Positions 1 through 8,041 of a stretch of 36,834 bases of DNA are shown piece by piece. Every line of letters starts with the position of its first letter. Within the stretch, counting starts at the first letter, position 1. The notes under the pieces were generated by a model, which worked only from the letters and a program-made list of their open reading frames with translations, made no database searches and was not told the origin of the DNA. The stretch lies in NCBI GenBank assembly GCA_030765735.1, contig JAVCBZ010000107.1:1-36834 (forward strand), in the 5' to 3' direction. A program made the translations under genes and the position numbers. The stretch is from Candidatus Susulua stagnicola (GTDB taxonomy: Bacteria; Omnitrophota; Gorgyraeia; Duberdicusellales; 4484-171).

Positions 1-85
1 ACTGCGAAACCAACAAGTAATCCTAGTTTTATCCTTTTTCCTTTATCCTTCATCCTTTATCTTTTTGCTATTTGTATGATTAGTA

Positions 86-937
86 TTAGTCGAAGATTAC
101 AGTCTTGTTATTGTAGACTAGTATTTTTCTTTCGAGGTGCCAGCGAAGAGCCTGACTTAATACCACCTTTTCTAGTTCTTGTCCCTTTCTTTTTAAATCT
201 TCCACAGAGTCGCGGTGACTTATTTGGGTAGTATTTTGTTCGATAATTGGGCCAGCATCTAAACTTTTAGTAACGTAGTGGCTGGTAGCACCAATAATTT
301 TTACTCCTCTTTCATAGGCTTGGTTGTAAGGGTTACTTCCAATGAATGCTGGTAAAAATGAATGGTGAATATTAATAATTCTGTTGGGAAATTGATCAAC
401 AAATTGTTTTGTCAATATTTGAGCATAACGAGCTAAAACAATAGTATCAATATTATCTTTTTTAAGCAAAGCAATTTCTTTTTTTTCAACCTTCTCTTTA
501 TTATTAACATTTTTTGGTAAATAAACAAATTTTATGCCAAAATTTTTAGCAATAGCCTTGGTCTTAGTAGTATTTCCAATAATTAAAGCTATTTGACAAT
601 TAAAATAGTTTTCTTTGTATTTTAAGAGAAGGTCGTATAAACAATGAGTTGAATGAGAGGCAAAAATTGCTATTTTGGCTGGAATATCACTAAAATGAAG
701 TTTCCAGTCCATATTGAATTTTTTAGCCAAAGATGATAATTCCTGAGTAAGCTCCTCTTTAGATAATTTAAAGCCATCTAAAGACCACTGGGCCCGCATA
801 AAAAATGTATTAAATTGGGTATCGATATGTTGGTCTGCGTGCTCTATGTTGCCGTTGTTTTGATAAATGAAATTAGTTATGGTGGCAGTAATGCCTTTTT
901 GGTCTGGACAAGAGATAAGTAAGATGGCGGTATTCAT
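86..937 (-). CDS. purU: formyltetrahydrofolate deformylase
   Basis: N-terminal ACT-like region (LLISCPDQKGITATITNFIYQNNGNI) plus formyltransferase-fold motif NIHHSFLPAFIGSNPYNQAYERGVKIIGATSHYV. Confidence 0.93.
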   Translation of the reverse strand: MNTAILLISCPDQKGITATITNFIYQNNGNIEHADQHIDTQFNTFFMRAQWSLDGFKLSKEELTQELSSLAKKFNMDWKLHFSDIPAKIAIFASHSTHCLYDLLLKYKENYFNCQIALIIGNTTKTKAIAKNFGIKFVYLPKNVNNKEKVEKKEIALLKKDNIDTIVLARYAQILTKQFVDQFPNRIINIHHSFLPAFIGSNPYNQAYERGVKIIGATSHYVTKSLDAGPIIEQNTTQISHRDSVEDLKRKGQELEKVVLSQALRWHLERKILVYNNKTVIFD

Positions 938-1044
938 AAGTGCCTAAAAGATAAAGGTAAAAAGTAGAAGGAAAAAGTTGAAGATTCCAATTCAGCAATT
1001 TATTAATTAACTTAAGCCTTTATCCTTTATCTTTTATCCTTGTT

Positions 1045-2004
1045 TTAAGGAGAGATATCAGTTAAATATTTAAAGTACTCTCCTTCAGTAGTAAGAATAA
1101 TAGTGGTATTTTTGTCTACAGTTGCACTATAGGTTTCTAATGTTTTTAGAAAAGAGAAAAACTCAGAATCTTTACTGTAAGCATCAGCATAGATCTTAGC
1201 GGCCTGGGCATCAGCGTTACCTTTGATTTCTTGAGATTCTTTGTAAGCTAAAGATAAAATTTCCTTTAGTTCTTTTTCAGTTTTTCCTTCAACTTCAGCA
1301 CGGATGCCTCTTCCCTCTGAGCGATATTGTTCAGCAGCTCTTTTTCGTTCAGCGATCATTCGTTCATAGACATTTTGTCTTACTTTTTCAATATAATTAA
1401 CTCTTTTAATTCTTACATCAATAAGTTCAATGCCATAACGAGGACCTAAATCACTTTTTGCTTTTTTTACAATTTCTTCTCTAATTTTCTCTCGACCCAT
1501 TTTTATTGTTGCTAGGACTCCTTCGTTAATAAATTCGTCTTCCTGTCCTATTTTTTCTTTTTCAATTAATTTACGCAATCTGTTTGATGAACGTACAACT
1601 TCAAATGAATCTTGAGCAGTAACTGCATCACGGACAGCAGCATCAATTATACCATCAAGTATTGCATGAGCACCTCTTTCATTGGCAACAGATTTAAAAA
1701 ATTTCAAAGCATCAACTATTTTCCAGCGAGCAGTAGTATCAATCCAAATATATCTTTTATCTTTTGTTGGTATTTCACTAGGATATCCATCCCATTCTAA
1801 TATTCGTTTTTCAAAATAAGTAATTTTTTGAATAAAAGGAATTTTTAAATGCAAGCCAGACAAAGTTATTGGATTACCTATTGGTTGACCAAACTGAGTA
1901 ATTATTGCCTGTTTTCCTTCTTCAACAATATAGAACGGGTTACCAATTAAAATAAGTATTATAATGATAATTGGAATGATGAAGCTTAAATTTTTATTGT
2001 TCAT
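1045..2004 (-). CDS. hflC: HflC, SPFH/band-7 membrane protease modulator
   Basis: N-terminal TM, YIVEEGKQAIITQFGQP, ERMIAERKRAAEQYRSEGRG motif; overlaps upstream hflK. Confidence 0.93.
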   Translation of the reverse strand: MNNKNLSFIIPIIIIILILIGNPFYIVEEGKQAIITQFGQPIGNPITLSGLHLKIPFIQKITYFEKRILEWDGYPSEIPTKDKRYIWIDTTARWKIVDALKFFKSVANERGAHAILDGIIDAAVRDAVTAQDSFEVVRSSNRLRKLIEKEKIGQEDEFINEGVLATIKMGREKIREEIVKKAKSDLGPRYGIELIDVRIKRVNYIEKVRQNVYERMIAERKRAAEQYRSEGRGIRAEVEGKTEKELKEILSLAYKESQEIKGNADAQAAKIYADAYSKDSEFFSFLKTLETYSATVDKNTTIILTTEGEYFKYLTDISP

Positions 2005-2989
2005 TTTCTAATTTTAGTAAAGGTAAAATCCCTTTTTCTTTAGGGTCAAGTATATATTTTTTACCAGCATGGGTTAATGTATCTTGCATTTTTTCTAAAT
2101 AAAGACGTCTAAGAGTTATTTCCTTAGCTTGAGCATACTCTGCATATAGAAGAAGAAATCTTTTAGTGTCACCTTGAGCTATATTAATTTTCTCAAGAGC
2201 ATATCCTTCAGCTTCTTTGACTCTTTTAAGTGCTTCACCTTTAGCTTGAGGAATTTTTTGATTGTATACTTCCCAAGCTTGGTTTTTCAATTTTTCTCTT
2301 TCTTGTTTTGCTTGGTTTACTTCATTAAAAGCTGGTTTCACTTGTTCAGGTGGATTAACATCTTGTAATTTAAGTTTAACAATTTGGATTCCAATTTCGT
2401 AAGAATCAAGAATATCTTGCATTTCTTTTTGAGCTTGGTTATTTATATCTATACGTTTAGTGGTAAGAACTTCATTGAAAGCATGATTACCAACAATTCT
2501 ACGTAGTACAGATTCTGATATATCTCTTATTGTTTTGTCAACATTTCGAACATTAAATAGAGCCATGAAAGGATCTTGTATTTTAAATTGTACAATCCAC
2601 TCTAAATCTAAAACGTTCAAATCTCCAGTAAGCATTAAGGATTCATCATCATATGATTTTTGGCTATAAACTGATTTTACACCGCTAGTTCGAGTTCTAA
2701 ACCCAAATTCACTGGTATAGACTTTTTCTACTGGCACTGGGATAGCTTTTTCAATTCCAAAAGGCAATTTGAAATGAAGGCCTGGCGAAGTGGTTTTTAC
2801 AACTTTACCAAAGCGTAGTATTACTCCTACCTCGCTGGGTTGGATAGTATAAAAAGCGCCTTTTAAAATAGAGATAACAACCAAGATGCCGATTATTAAA
2901 GGTAAAGTAGTTTTTTTAGAATTATTAAAGTTGAATTTGTTCTTCAAGCTTCTTATAATTTCTTCAGGGCTTTTTTGTTGAAAATCCAT
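1994..2989 (-). CDS. hflK: HflK, SPFH/band-7 membrane protease modulator
   Basis: TM followed by YTIQPSEVGVILRFGKVVKTTSPGLHFKLPFGIE; LQDVNPPEQVKPAFNEVNQAKQEREK. Confidence 0.93.
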   Translation of the reverse strand: MDFQQKSPEEIIRSLKNKFNFNNSKKTTLPLIIGILVVISILKGAFYTIQPSEVGVILRFGKVVKTTSPGLHFKLPFGIEKAIPVPVEKVYTSEFGFRTRTSGVKSVYSQKSYDDESLMLTGDLNVLDLEWIVQFKIQDPFMALFNVRNVDKTIRDISESVLRRIVGNHAFNEVLTTKRIDINNQAQKEMQDILDSYEIGIQIVKLKLQDVNPPEQVKPAFNEVNQAKQEREKLKNQAWEVYNQKIPQAKGEALKRVKEAEGYALEKINIAQGDTKRFLLLYAEYAQAKEITLRRLYLEKMQDTLTHAGKKYILDPKEKGILPLLKLENEQ

Positions 2990-3086
2990 ATAAAAAAGTA
3001 TAGCATGTAAAGTGACTTTGGCAAGCTATTTTTTTACTATTATTTTTTGGGGTGAATTAGCTGTCCTTATTCCCACATAAGGTAAG

Positions 3087-3115
3087 ATGTCAACAAAAAT
3101 AGATGTCCCTACTTA
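3087..3115. repeat. degenerate intergenic repeat, ATGTCAACAAAAATAGATGTCCCTACTT type
   Basis: ATGTCAACAAAAATAGATGTC (3087-3107) matches 19/21 with ATGTCAATAAAAATAGGTGTC at 4619-4639; continues CCTACTT. Confidence 0.7.
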
Positions 3116-3189
3116 ATTATGTCTTAAAAGGTTCCTGACACCGTTTTCCTACTATACTAAGTATCCCGAAGTAGGACGTCTATTATACC

Positions 3190-3209
3190 TAAATAGGTGT
3201 CCCTATTTA
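3190..3209. repeat. palindromic repeat TAAATAGG-TGTC-CCTATTTA
   Basis: Perfect 8-bp arms around TGTC; overlaps the TAG stop of the adjacent minus-strand gene. Confidence 0.75.
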
Positions 3210-3995
3210 AATTTTGCTTCCAGTATCTTAATGCGTGTATTTAAATGCTGAATATACACATGCGCCTTTTCTAATTCCTCCAAAATACCCCTTCTATGTG
3301 CTCCAATCTCAAGCATTTCTTGACCATTTTCATCAGTCTCTGTTCTAGGAACGGCCTTGAGGTGTTTATTCTGCCACATATATCCAGCATGCTTTTCAAT
3401 AGATTCCATCTCATAACCTGGCTCAAAGACATAATCAGCGTGGAGCACTCCACCACGTTGATAGATTGAGCCATTTACATCTAATTTGCCGGCAGGACTC
3501 ACCGTTCCGATGCCGACGTTGCCACCATCTCTTTGAAAAATAAGGGGATTGTTACCATAAGCGCTCTGAACTAGAAAATAAGCATTCGCCGGAGTAGCAT
3601 CGTATGTCCGCCTAACTACACCTCGATAATTGTTTCCTTGCCCTAAGGTTAGCAAACTATGCCCTGATGAATTCCCAACAGCGATTGTATTATCCGGTGG
3701 GTTTACACTAGAAATTGTATTTTCACCAACCACCAAACGTAAACTCGGACTCTCCGTCCCGATGCCGACGTTGCCTTCGACTATTAAATCAGCGGGGTCG
3801 GTAATAGTTGTTGCCGCAGAATCATAATAAGTGTCTCCTACAGCCATTTTTTTTGCCCGCATCTCATTATACACCCCAAAAGGGGCGGGATAGTAGGTGG
3901 TTATAGTGATATTTTCGGCAAAAGCGCCGGGGGTTAGGAATTAATAAAAAGAAAACCGAAAGGGGAAGAAGAATAAGAGCTTTTAATTTAGGCAT
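3203..3995 (-). pseudogene. secreted tail-fibre-like 'VGIGTESP' repeat protein, apparently frameshifted after the signal peptide
   Basis: ORF track gives 3203..3874, but an ATG at 3995 with SD 'aaggaga' encodes MPKLKALILLPLSVFFLLIPNP in another frame. The mature frame continues upstream of the track start as GAFAENITITTYYPAPFGVYNEMRAKKM. The frames meet at a C5 tract (G5 on + at 3929-3933). Confidence 0.75.
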
Positions 3996-4063
3996 CCGGC
4001 AATCTCCTTGACTATTTGGTTTTTTGGGTTCAATCCTGTTACGTTCTCATTTTTGTTTTAGTG

Positions 4064-4324
4064 TTACTTATATGTTAACGGGTATTTTTCCGGACTGGTT
4101 AAAATTTCTGTAGATAAGTCAACATCTAACTTTGGCCAGTATAGATGATGATTGTGGAATAATTTTACAGTAGTTATCGCGGATATTTTGGCATTTTTAA
4201 ACCAAGGATATTTCTTGAAAGGGAGAAAATATTCTTTTTCATTTAATAAAATCCAAAAACCATGTTCAGAAATATTAGTTATCTCTGGTTTTAAGGTGCT
4301 CTTTCCATTTTTTAATAATTTCAT
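4064..4324 (-). CDS. DUF2442 domain protein
   Basis: Short protein with ISEHGFWILLNEKEYFLPFKKYPWFKNA; overlaps upstream DUF4160 ORF. Confidence 0.75.
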   Translation of the reverse strand: MKLLKNGKSTLKPEITNISEHGFWILLNEKEYFLPFKKYPWFKNAKISAITTVKLFHNHHLYWPKLDVDLSTEILTSPEKYPLTYK

Positions 4325-4523
4325 TTTTATGCCTCTCTACAGTTTTTTGTAAAAAATTTAATTGTTTTTTGGAAAGACCTGAATAATTTGCCAACGCGAT
4401 TAACGGTTCTAACCAAAACTTTGCTTCTCCGTCTGGAGAAATAACATGAATATGAACTCTCGGCTCCTCTTTGGAGAAAAAATAAAATCTATATTTTCCT
4501 TCTCTGAATACTGTAGGACTCAA
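4275..4523 (-). CDS. DUF4160 domain protein
   Basis: MSPTVFREGKYRFYFFSKEEPRVHIHV...GEAKFWLEP pattern. Confidence 0.8.
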   Translation of the reverse strand: MSPTVFREGKYRFYFFSKEEPRVHIHVISPDGEAKFWLEPLIALANYSGLSKKQLNFLQKTVERHKNEIIKKWKEHLKTRDN

Positions 4524-4639
4524 ATTAATCTACCTCCAAACAAATATATTATACCATAATTTTAAATTAAATTGCATCTTTTATTTACGGCTATTTTTTT
4601 ATATTTTTTGAAGGTGGAATGTCAATAAAAATAGGTGTC

Positions 4640-5709
4640 TGGGCAGATTCAAGTTTCTAATGCAACAGTTTATAAAATACTTCATTTGGCGTATAAAAAT
4701 CATGAACCTTTCTGGGTCTATCATTTAACAACTCTTGGACCTCTTTAAGTGTCTTTTTCGATACTTTATTAAAATCTGTACCCTTTGGAAAAAATTGTCT
4801 CACCAATCCATTTGTGTTTTCGTTTGTGCCTCGTTCCCAAGGCGAATGAGGGTGTGCAAAATAAACAGTTATATCAGTCTCTTTTGTGAAAAGCTTATGC
4901 TGTGACATTTCTTGGCCTTGATCATATGTTAGTGTTCTTTTTAATCCATTAGGAAGATTACTAAATTCTTTTGCAAATGCTTTTCTAACAGATTCGGCAT
5001 CTTTAGCCTGTAACTTAACTAAAAGTGTTAAACGAGTTACACGTTCAACTAGTGTACCAATGGCAGATTTGTTCATAGTACCCACCACTAAGTCACCTTC
5101 CCAATGGCCTGGTATAATCCGATCTGCAACATCAGATGGTCTTTCTTCAATACTGAGATAATCCTGTATGGGGCATGATTTCTGACGCTCCTTCTTAGAT
5201 CTGCGGTTTTTATGATGCCTTCTCAGACATAATATAATCTCTTTTTTTAAAATGCTACGTGGCCGAACATAAAGATAGCTATAAATTGATTCATGCGAGA
5301 TGTGCATACTCATATCATTAGGATACAGTATTTTAAGTCGTCTTGCAACTTGTTCTGGAGTCCATCGCTTTTGCACTATGTGATAATGAACAAGCTTAAG
5401 TAATTTTATATTTTTATCAAGTTTTCGTTCTCTTGGATACCGATGTAGTTGCTGTTTTGCATATTCTTGACCATTTAAAGCCCTGTAGTCATTCTTGCAT
5501 GGAGATGAACGCTTAATCTCACGAGAAATAGTGCTTGGAAGTCTGTTCATTGCCGTAGCAATATTCCTGACGCTGGCACACAAAACTAATTGACGACTAA
5601 TTTCCTCACGTTCAGCAAAGGTTAATCTTATATATTTATTCATAAGCAACTCCTTTATCTGCTATTTTAACAGATTTAAAAGTGTTGCGTTAGTGACTTT
5701 AATCTCCAC
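4640..5709 (-). mobile_element. IS30-family insertion sequence
   Basis: Transposase flanked by imperfect ~30-bp inverted repeats (left GCAGATTCAAGTTTCTAATGCAACA; right, reverse-complemented, GGAGATTAAAGTCACTAACGCAACA). Candidate 4-bp target duplication TGTC at 4636-4639 and 5710-5713; exact outer ends uncertain by a few bp. Confidence 0.8.
4657..5649 (-). CDS. IS30-family DDE transposase
   Basis: N-terminal HTH (RLTFAEREEISRQL...STISREIKR) and catalytic-region motifs GHWEGDLVVG, LTYDQGQEM, SPWERGTNENTNGLVRQFFPKGTDF. Confidence 0.95.
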   Translation of the reverse strand: MLMNKYIRLTFAEREEISRQLVLCASVRNIATAMNRLPSTISREIKRSSPCKNDYRALNGQEYAKQQLHRYPRERKLDKNIKLLKLVHYHIVQKRWTPEQVARRLKILYPNDMSMHISHESIYSYLYVRPRSILKKEIILCLRRHHKNRRSKKERQKSCPIQDYLSIEERPSDVADRIIPGHWEGDLVVGTMNKSAIGTLVERVTRLTLLVKLQAKDAESVRKAFAKEFSNLPNGLKRTLTYDQGQEMSQHKLFTKETDITVYFAHPHSPWERGTNENTNGLVRQFFPKGTDFNKVSKKTLKEVQELLNDRPRKVHDFYTPNEVFYKLLH

Positions 5710-5713
5710 TGTC

Positions 5714-5743
5714 CCTATTTCGTCCTATTTCCCTCTATTTCCC
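5714..5743. repeat. three tandem ~10-bp units (CCTATTTCGT / CCTATTTCCC / TCTATTTCCC)
   Basis: Direct reading. Confidence 0.7.
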
Positions 5744-5757
5744 TCGCGCATCTCTTT

Positions 5758-6045
5758 TCATAAAAGCACTACCTGTTCTTTCAATATTTTTTCTCTAAGA
5801 AGGGGTTTGAGGGTGTCGTATTCTACCAAATCTACTTTGCACCCCACGGCCTCTTCGATTTTTTGTTTAAGCCCTACAAAACCAAGCAGGCTAATATCCG
5901 CCTTAATATCTACCAAAATATCAATGTCACTCTCTTCTCTCATCTCGCCCCGGACACATGAGCCGAAAAGGGCTACTTTTTTAACTTCATAATCCCGTAA
6001 GATTGGGAGAATTTTTCGTTTTATTTCTTCAATATCTTTTTTCAT
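5758..6045 (-). CDS. MNT-type minimal nucleotidyltransferase (MntA-like)
   Basis: VKKVALFGSCVRGEMREESDIDILVDIKADISLLG: GSxxRGxxxxxSDID signature. Confidence 0.88.
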   Translation of the reverse strand: MKKDIEEIKRKILPILRDYEVKKVALFGSCVRGEMREESDIDILVDIKADISLLGFVGLKQKIEEAVGCKVDLVEYDTLKPLLREKILKEQVVLL

Positions 6046-6061
6046 CTTTTCTTTGTTACAA

Positions 6062-6087
6062 CCCGTTGGAGAATTTTCTCTAACGGG
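6062..6087. repeat. 12-bp inverted repeat (CCCGTTGGAGAA-TT-TTCTCTAACGGG)
   Basis: One mismatch across the arms; lies ~16 nt upstream of the MNT start, in its 5' region. Confidence 0.75.
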
Positions 6088-6211
6088 GCAAAATTATAAT
6101 TTTCGCTTATCAATTCATATTTACTAGTATATGTTAGGATGATTAAAAAGGCAAGAAAGAATATTGCCAAGTAGTGTCAAGATTTATTCGCAAATTATAA
6201 AGGTTTCTTGA

Positions 6212-6241
6212 CGGGAAGTATTAAACGGGAGAAGTATTAAA
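6212..6241. repeat. two tandem copies CGGGAAGTATTAAA / CGGGAGAAGTATTAAA
   Basis: Direct reading. Confidence 0.7.
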
Positions 6242-6323
6242 GCAGGCGTTCTACTCAGGGACACTCTATTTCTGTGCAAGGGGTATTGTAAGTTTATAGG
6301 GTGTCCCTGAGTAGGACGTCTGC
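6242..6323. repeat. long inverted repeat, 28-bp arms with 26-nt loop
   Basis: 6242-6269 GCAGGCGTTCTACTCAGGGACACTCTAT versus 6296-6323 ATAGGGTGTCCCTGAGTAGGACGTCTGC; 25/28 Watson-Crick and the other three G-U compatible on the + strand. Confidence 0.85.
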
Positions 6324-6373
6324 CATGCATAGACAAATCGGAAAATCTATGGTATCGTAAATATGGTGATTGT

Positions 6374-8041
6374 ATGACTGGAAAAAAATTAGGAAAACTT
6401 TTTAAATTACACTGGCTAAAAATCGTTTTTAGTCTTTTGATTCTTGCCTTTATCTCAGGAGTAATCTTCTTACTTATTATCGGAGTTCAGCAATTCATAG
6501 GTTTAGAGTCATTTTACAAGCGGACTACTTTAGCTAGTATTCCCTTTCAGATGTTTATGGCTATAATTACTGCTATTGCTTTTGCAAGCATATATATGGG
6601 CTTTCATTATTGGTTTATGTTTGGTGGTGGCTTAACTAAAATCGGTCAGAAAAAAATAAAGACTGCTGATGTAAATGTCAAATGGTCTGATGTGGTTGGA
6701 ATGGAGTCATCTAAACGGGAAGTTGCTGAAGTAATAAGTTTGCTTAAAGATCGAGCTCAACTTAAACGTGTTGGTGGAAGAATTATTAAAGGTATACTTA
6801 TGTCAGGACCACCGGGTTGTGGCAAGACTTATTTAGCTAAAGCCCTGGCTACTGAAACTGGTCTCCCCTTTTTAGCAACTGTTGGAAGTGAATTCATGGG
6901 CATGTTTGTAGGTATGGGTGCTGCTCGCCTAAAATCATTATTTAAAGAAGCTAGAGCATTAGCTGACCTTCATGGTGGTTGTCTTATATTTATTGATGAA
7001 ATTGATACCATAGCTCGGCCAAGGGTAGGAATTAGTGGTCTAGGTGGTGGTATGTCATACAATGCTACTGTGAATCAGCTTCTTACTGAAATGGATGGTT
7101 TGCGTCAAACTGAGAATAACATTGTAATTGTTGCTGCTACTAATGTTAATGAAAATGAATTAGATTCAGCTCTTATGCGGGCTGGTCGATTTGATCGTAA
7201 GATTTATGTAAACAAACCTCGACTTAGTGATAGAAAAAAATTATTTGAATATTATTTAGGTAAGGCTCAATCTGATCCTAAAATAGATAGCAACGTTTTG
7301 GCTAAAAGAACCATAGGTTTTTCCCCAGCTGATATTGCCAATATGGTACGTGAAGCATCGTTAATTGTTATTCGTAATAAGTGCGGAAAAATTACTTATA
7401 AAGACCTTTCTGAGGCTTATGACCGGGTAGTATTTGGTTTACAAAGTCAAATTGTTTTAAGTGACAAAGAAAAAAAGTGGACAGCTTACCATGAAGCTGG
7501 TCATGCGATTATTGCTTACCTTACTCATCCTACTGATGATGTTATAAAAGCTTCAATTGTTCCTCGTCGAGGTGCTTTAGGCTATGTTGGCCATAGGCCT
7601 AAGGAAGAAATGTATGCACCATCAAGAGAATGGTTTGTTGCCAACATTAAGACTTCTTTAGGTGGTTATGCGGCTGAGAAAACTAAATTTGGAACTACTA
7701 GCTCAGGTGTAGCCAGTGATTTTAATTCAGCTTTAAAACTTGCCCATAATATGGTTTATCGTTATGGTATGGGTGAAAGTGGTATTTTAGGTAATTTCGA
7801 TGCTTTAGTTTTTGGTCAAACTTCTCTTCTTTCAGAAGACACCAAGAGTAAGATTGATGATGATGTGCAGAAGATATTAAGAAGTTGTCTTAGTGAAGTA
7901 ACTGAGATATTAAATAATGAGAAAGAACTCCTAGAATATTTTGCAAAAGAATTACTTCAGAAGGGTGAACTTGAATATGATGAGATTGTTGAAATATTTA
8001 AAAAGCATGGCAAAGAACGTTCTGAAGATTTTTCTAATTAG
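6374..8041 (+). CDS. FtsH-like membrane AAA+ zinc metalloprotease with reduced periplasmic region
   Basis: Two N-terminal TMs; Walker A GPPGCGKT; Walker B CLIFIDEID; pore motif FVGMGA; SRH ALMRAGRFDRK; zinc motif HEAGH; distal SGVASDFNSA. Confidence 0.92.
   Translation: MTGKKLGKLFKLHWLKIVFSLLILAFISGVIFLLIIGVQQFIGLESFYKRTTLASIPFQMFMAIITAIAFASIYMGFHYWFMFGGGLTKIGQKKIKTADVNVKWSDVVGMESSKREVAEVISLLKDRAQLKRVGGRIIKGILMSGPPGCGKTYLAKALATETGLPFLATVGSEFMGMFVGMGAARLKSLFKEARALADLHGGCLIFIDEIDTIARPRVGISGLGGGMSYNATVNQLLTEMDGLRQTENNIVIVAATNVNENELDSALMRAGRFDRKIYVNKPRLSDRKKLFEYYLGKAQSDPKIDSNVLAKRTIGFSPADIANMVREASLIVIRNKCGKITYKDLSEAYDRVVFGLQSQIVLSDKEKKWTAYHEAGHAIIAYLTHPTDDVIKASIVPRRGALGYVGHRPKEEMYAPSREWFVANIKTSLGGYAAEKTKFGTTSSGVASDFNSALKLAHNMVYRYGMGESGILGNFDALVFGQTSLLSEDTKSKIDDDVQKILRSCLSEVTEILNNEKELLEYFAKELLQKGELEYDEIVEIFKKHGKERSEDFSN

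Noticed and set aside
5693-5992. 99-aa + strand ORF covering the IS30 edge and the MNT gene
   Set aside because: Begins at the IS terminus and reads antisense through the GSxxRG...SDID coding region.
4064-6045. A full antiphage defence system in the island
   Set aside because: Only a DUF pair and an isolated MNT gene are present; no effector, nuclease or helicase module is visible.
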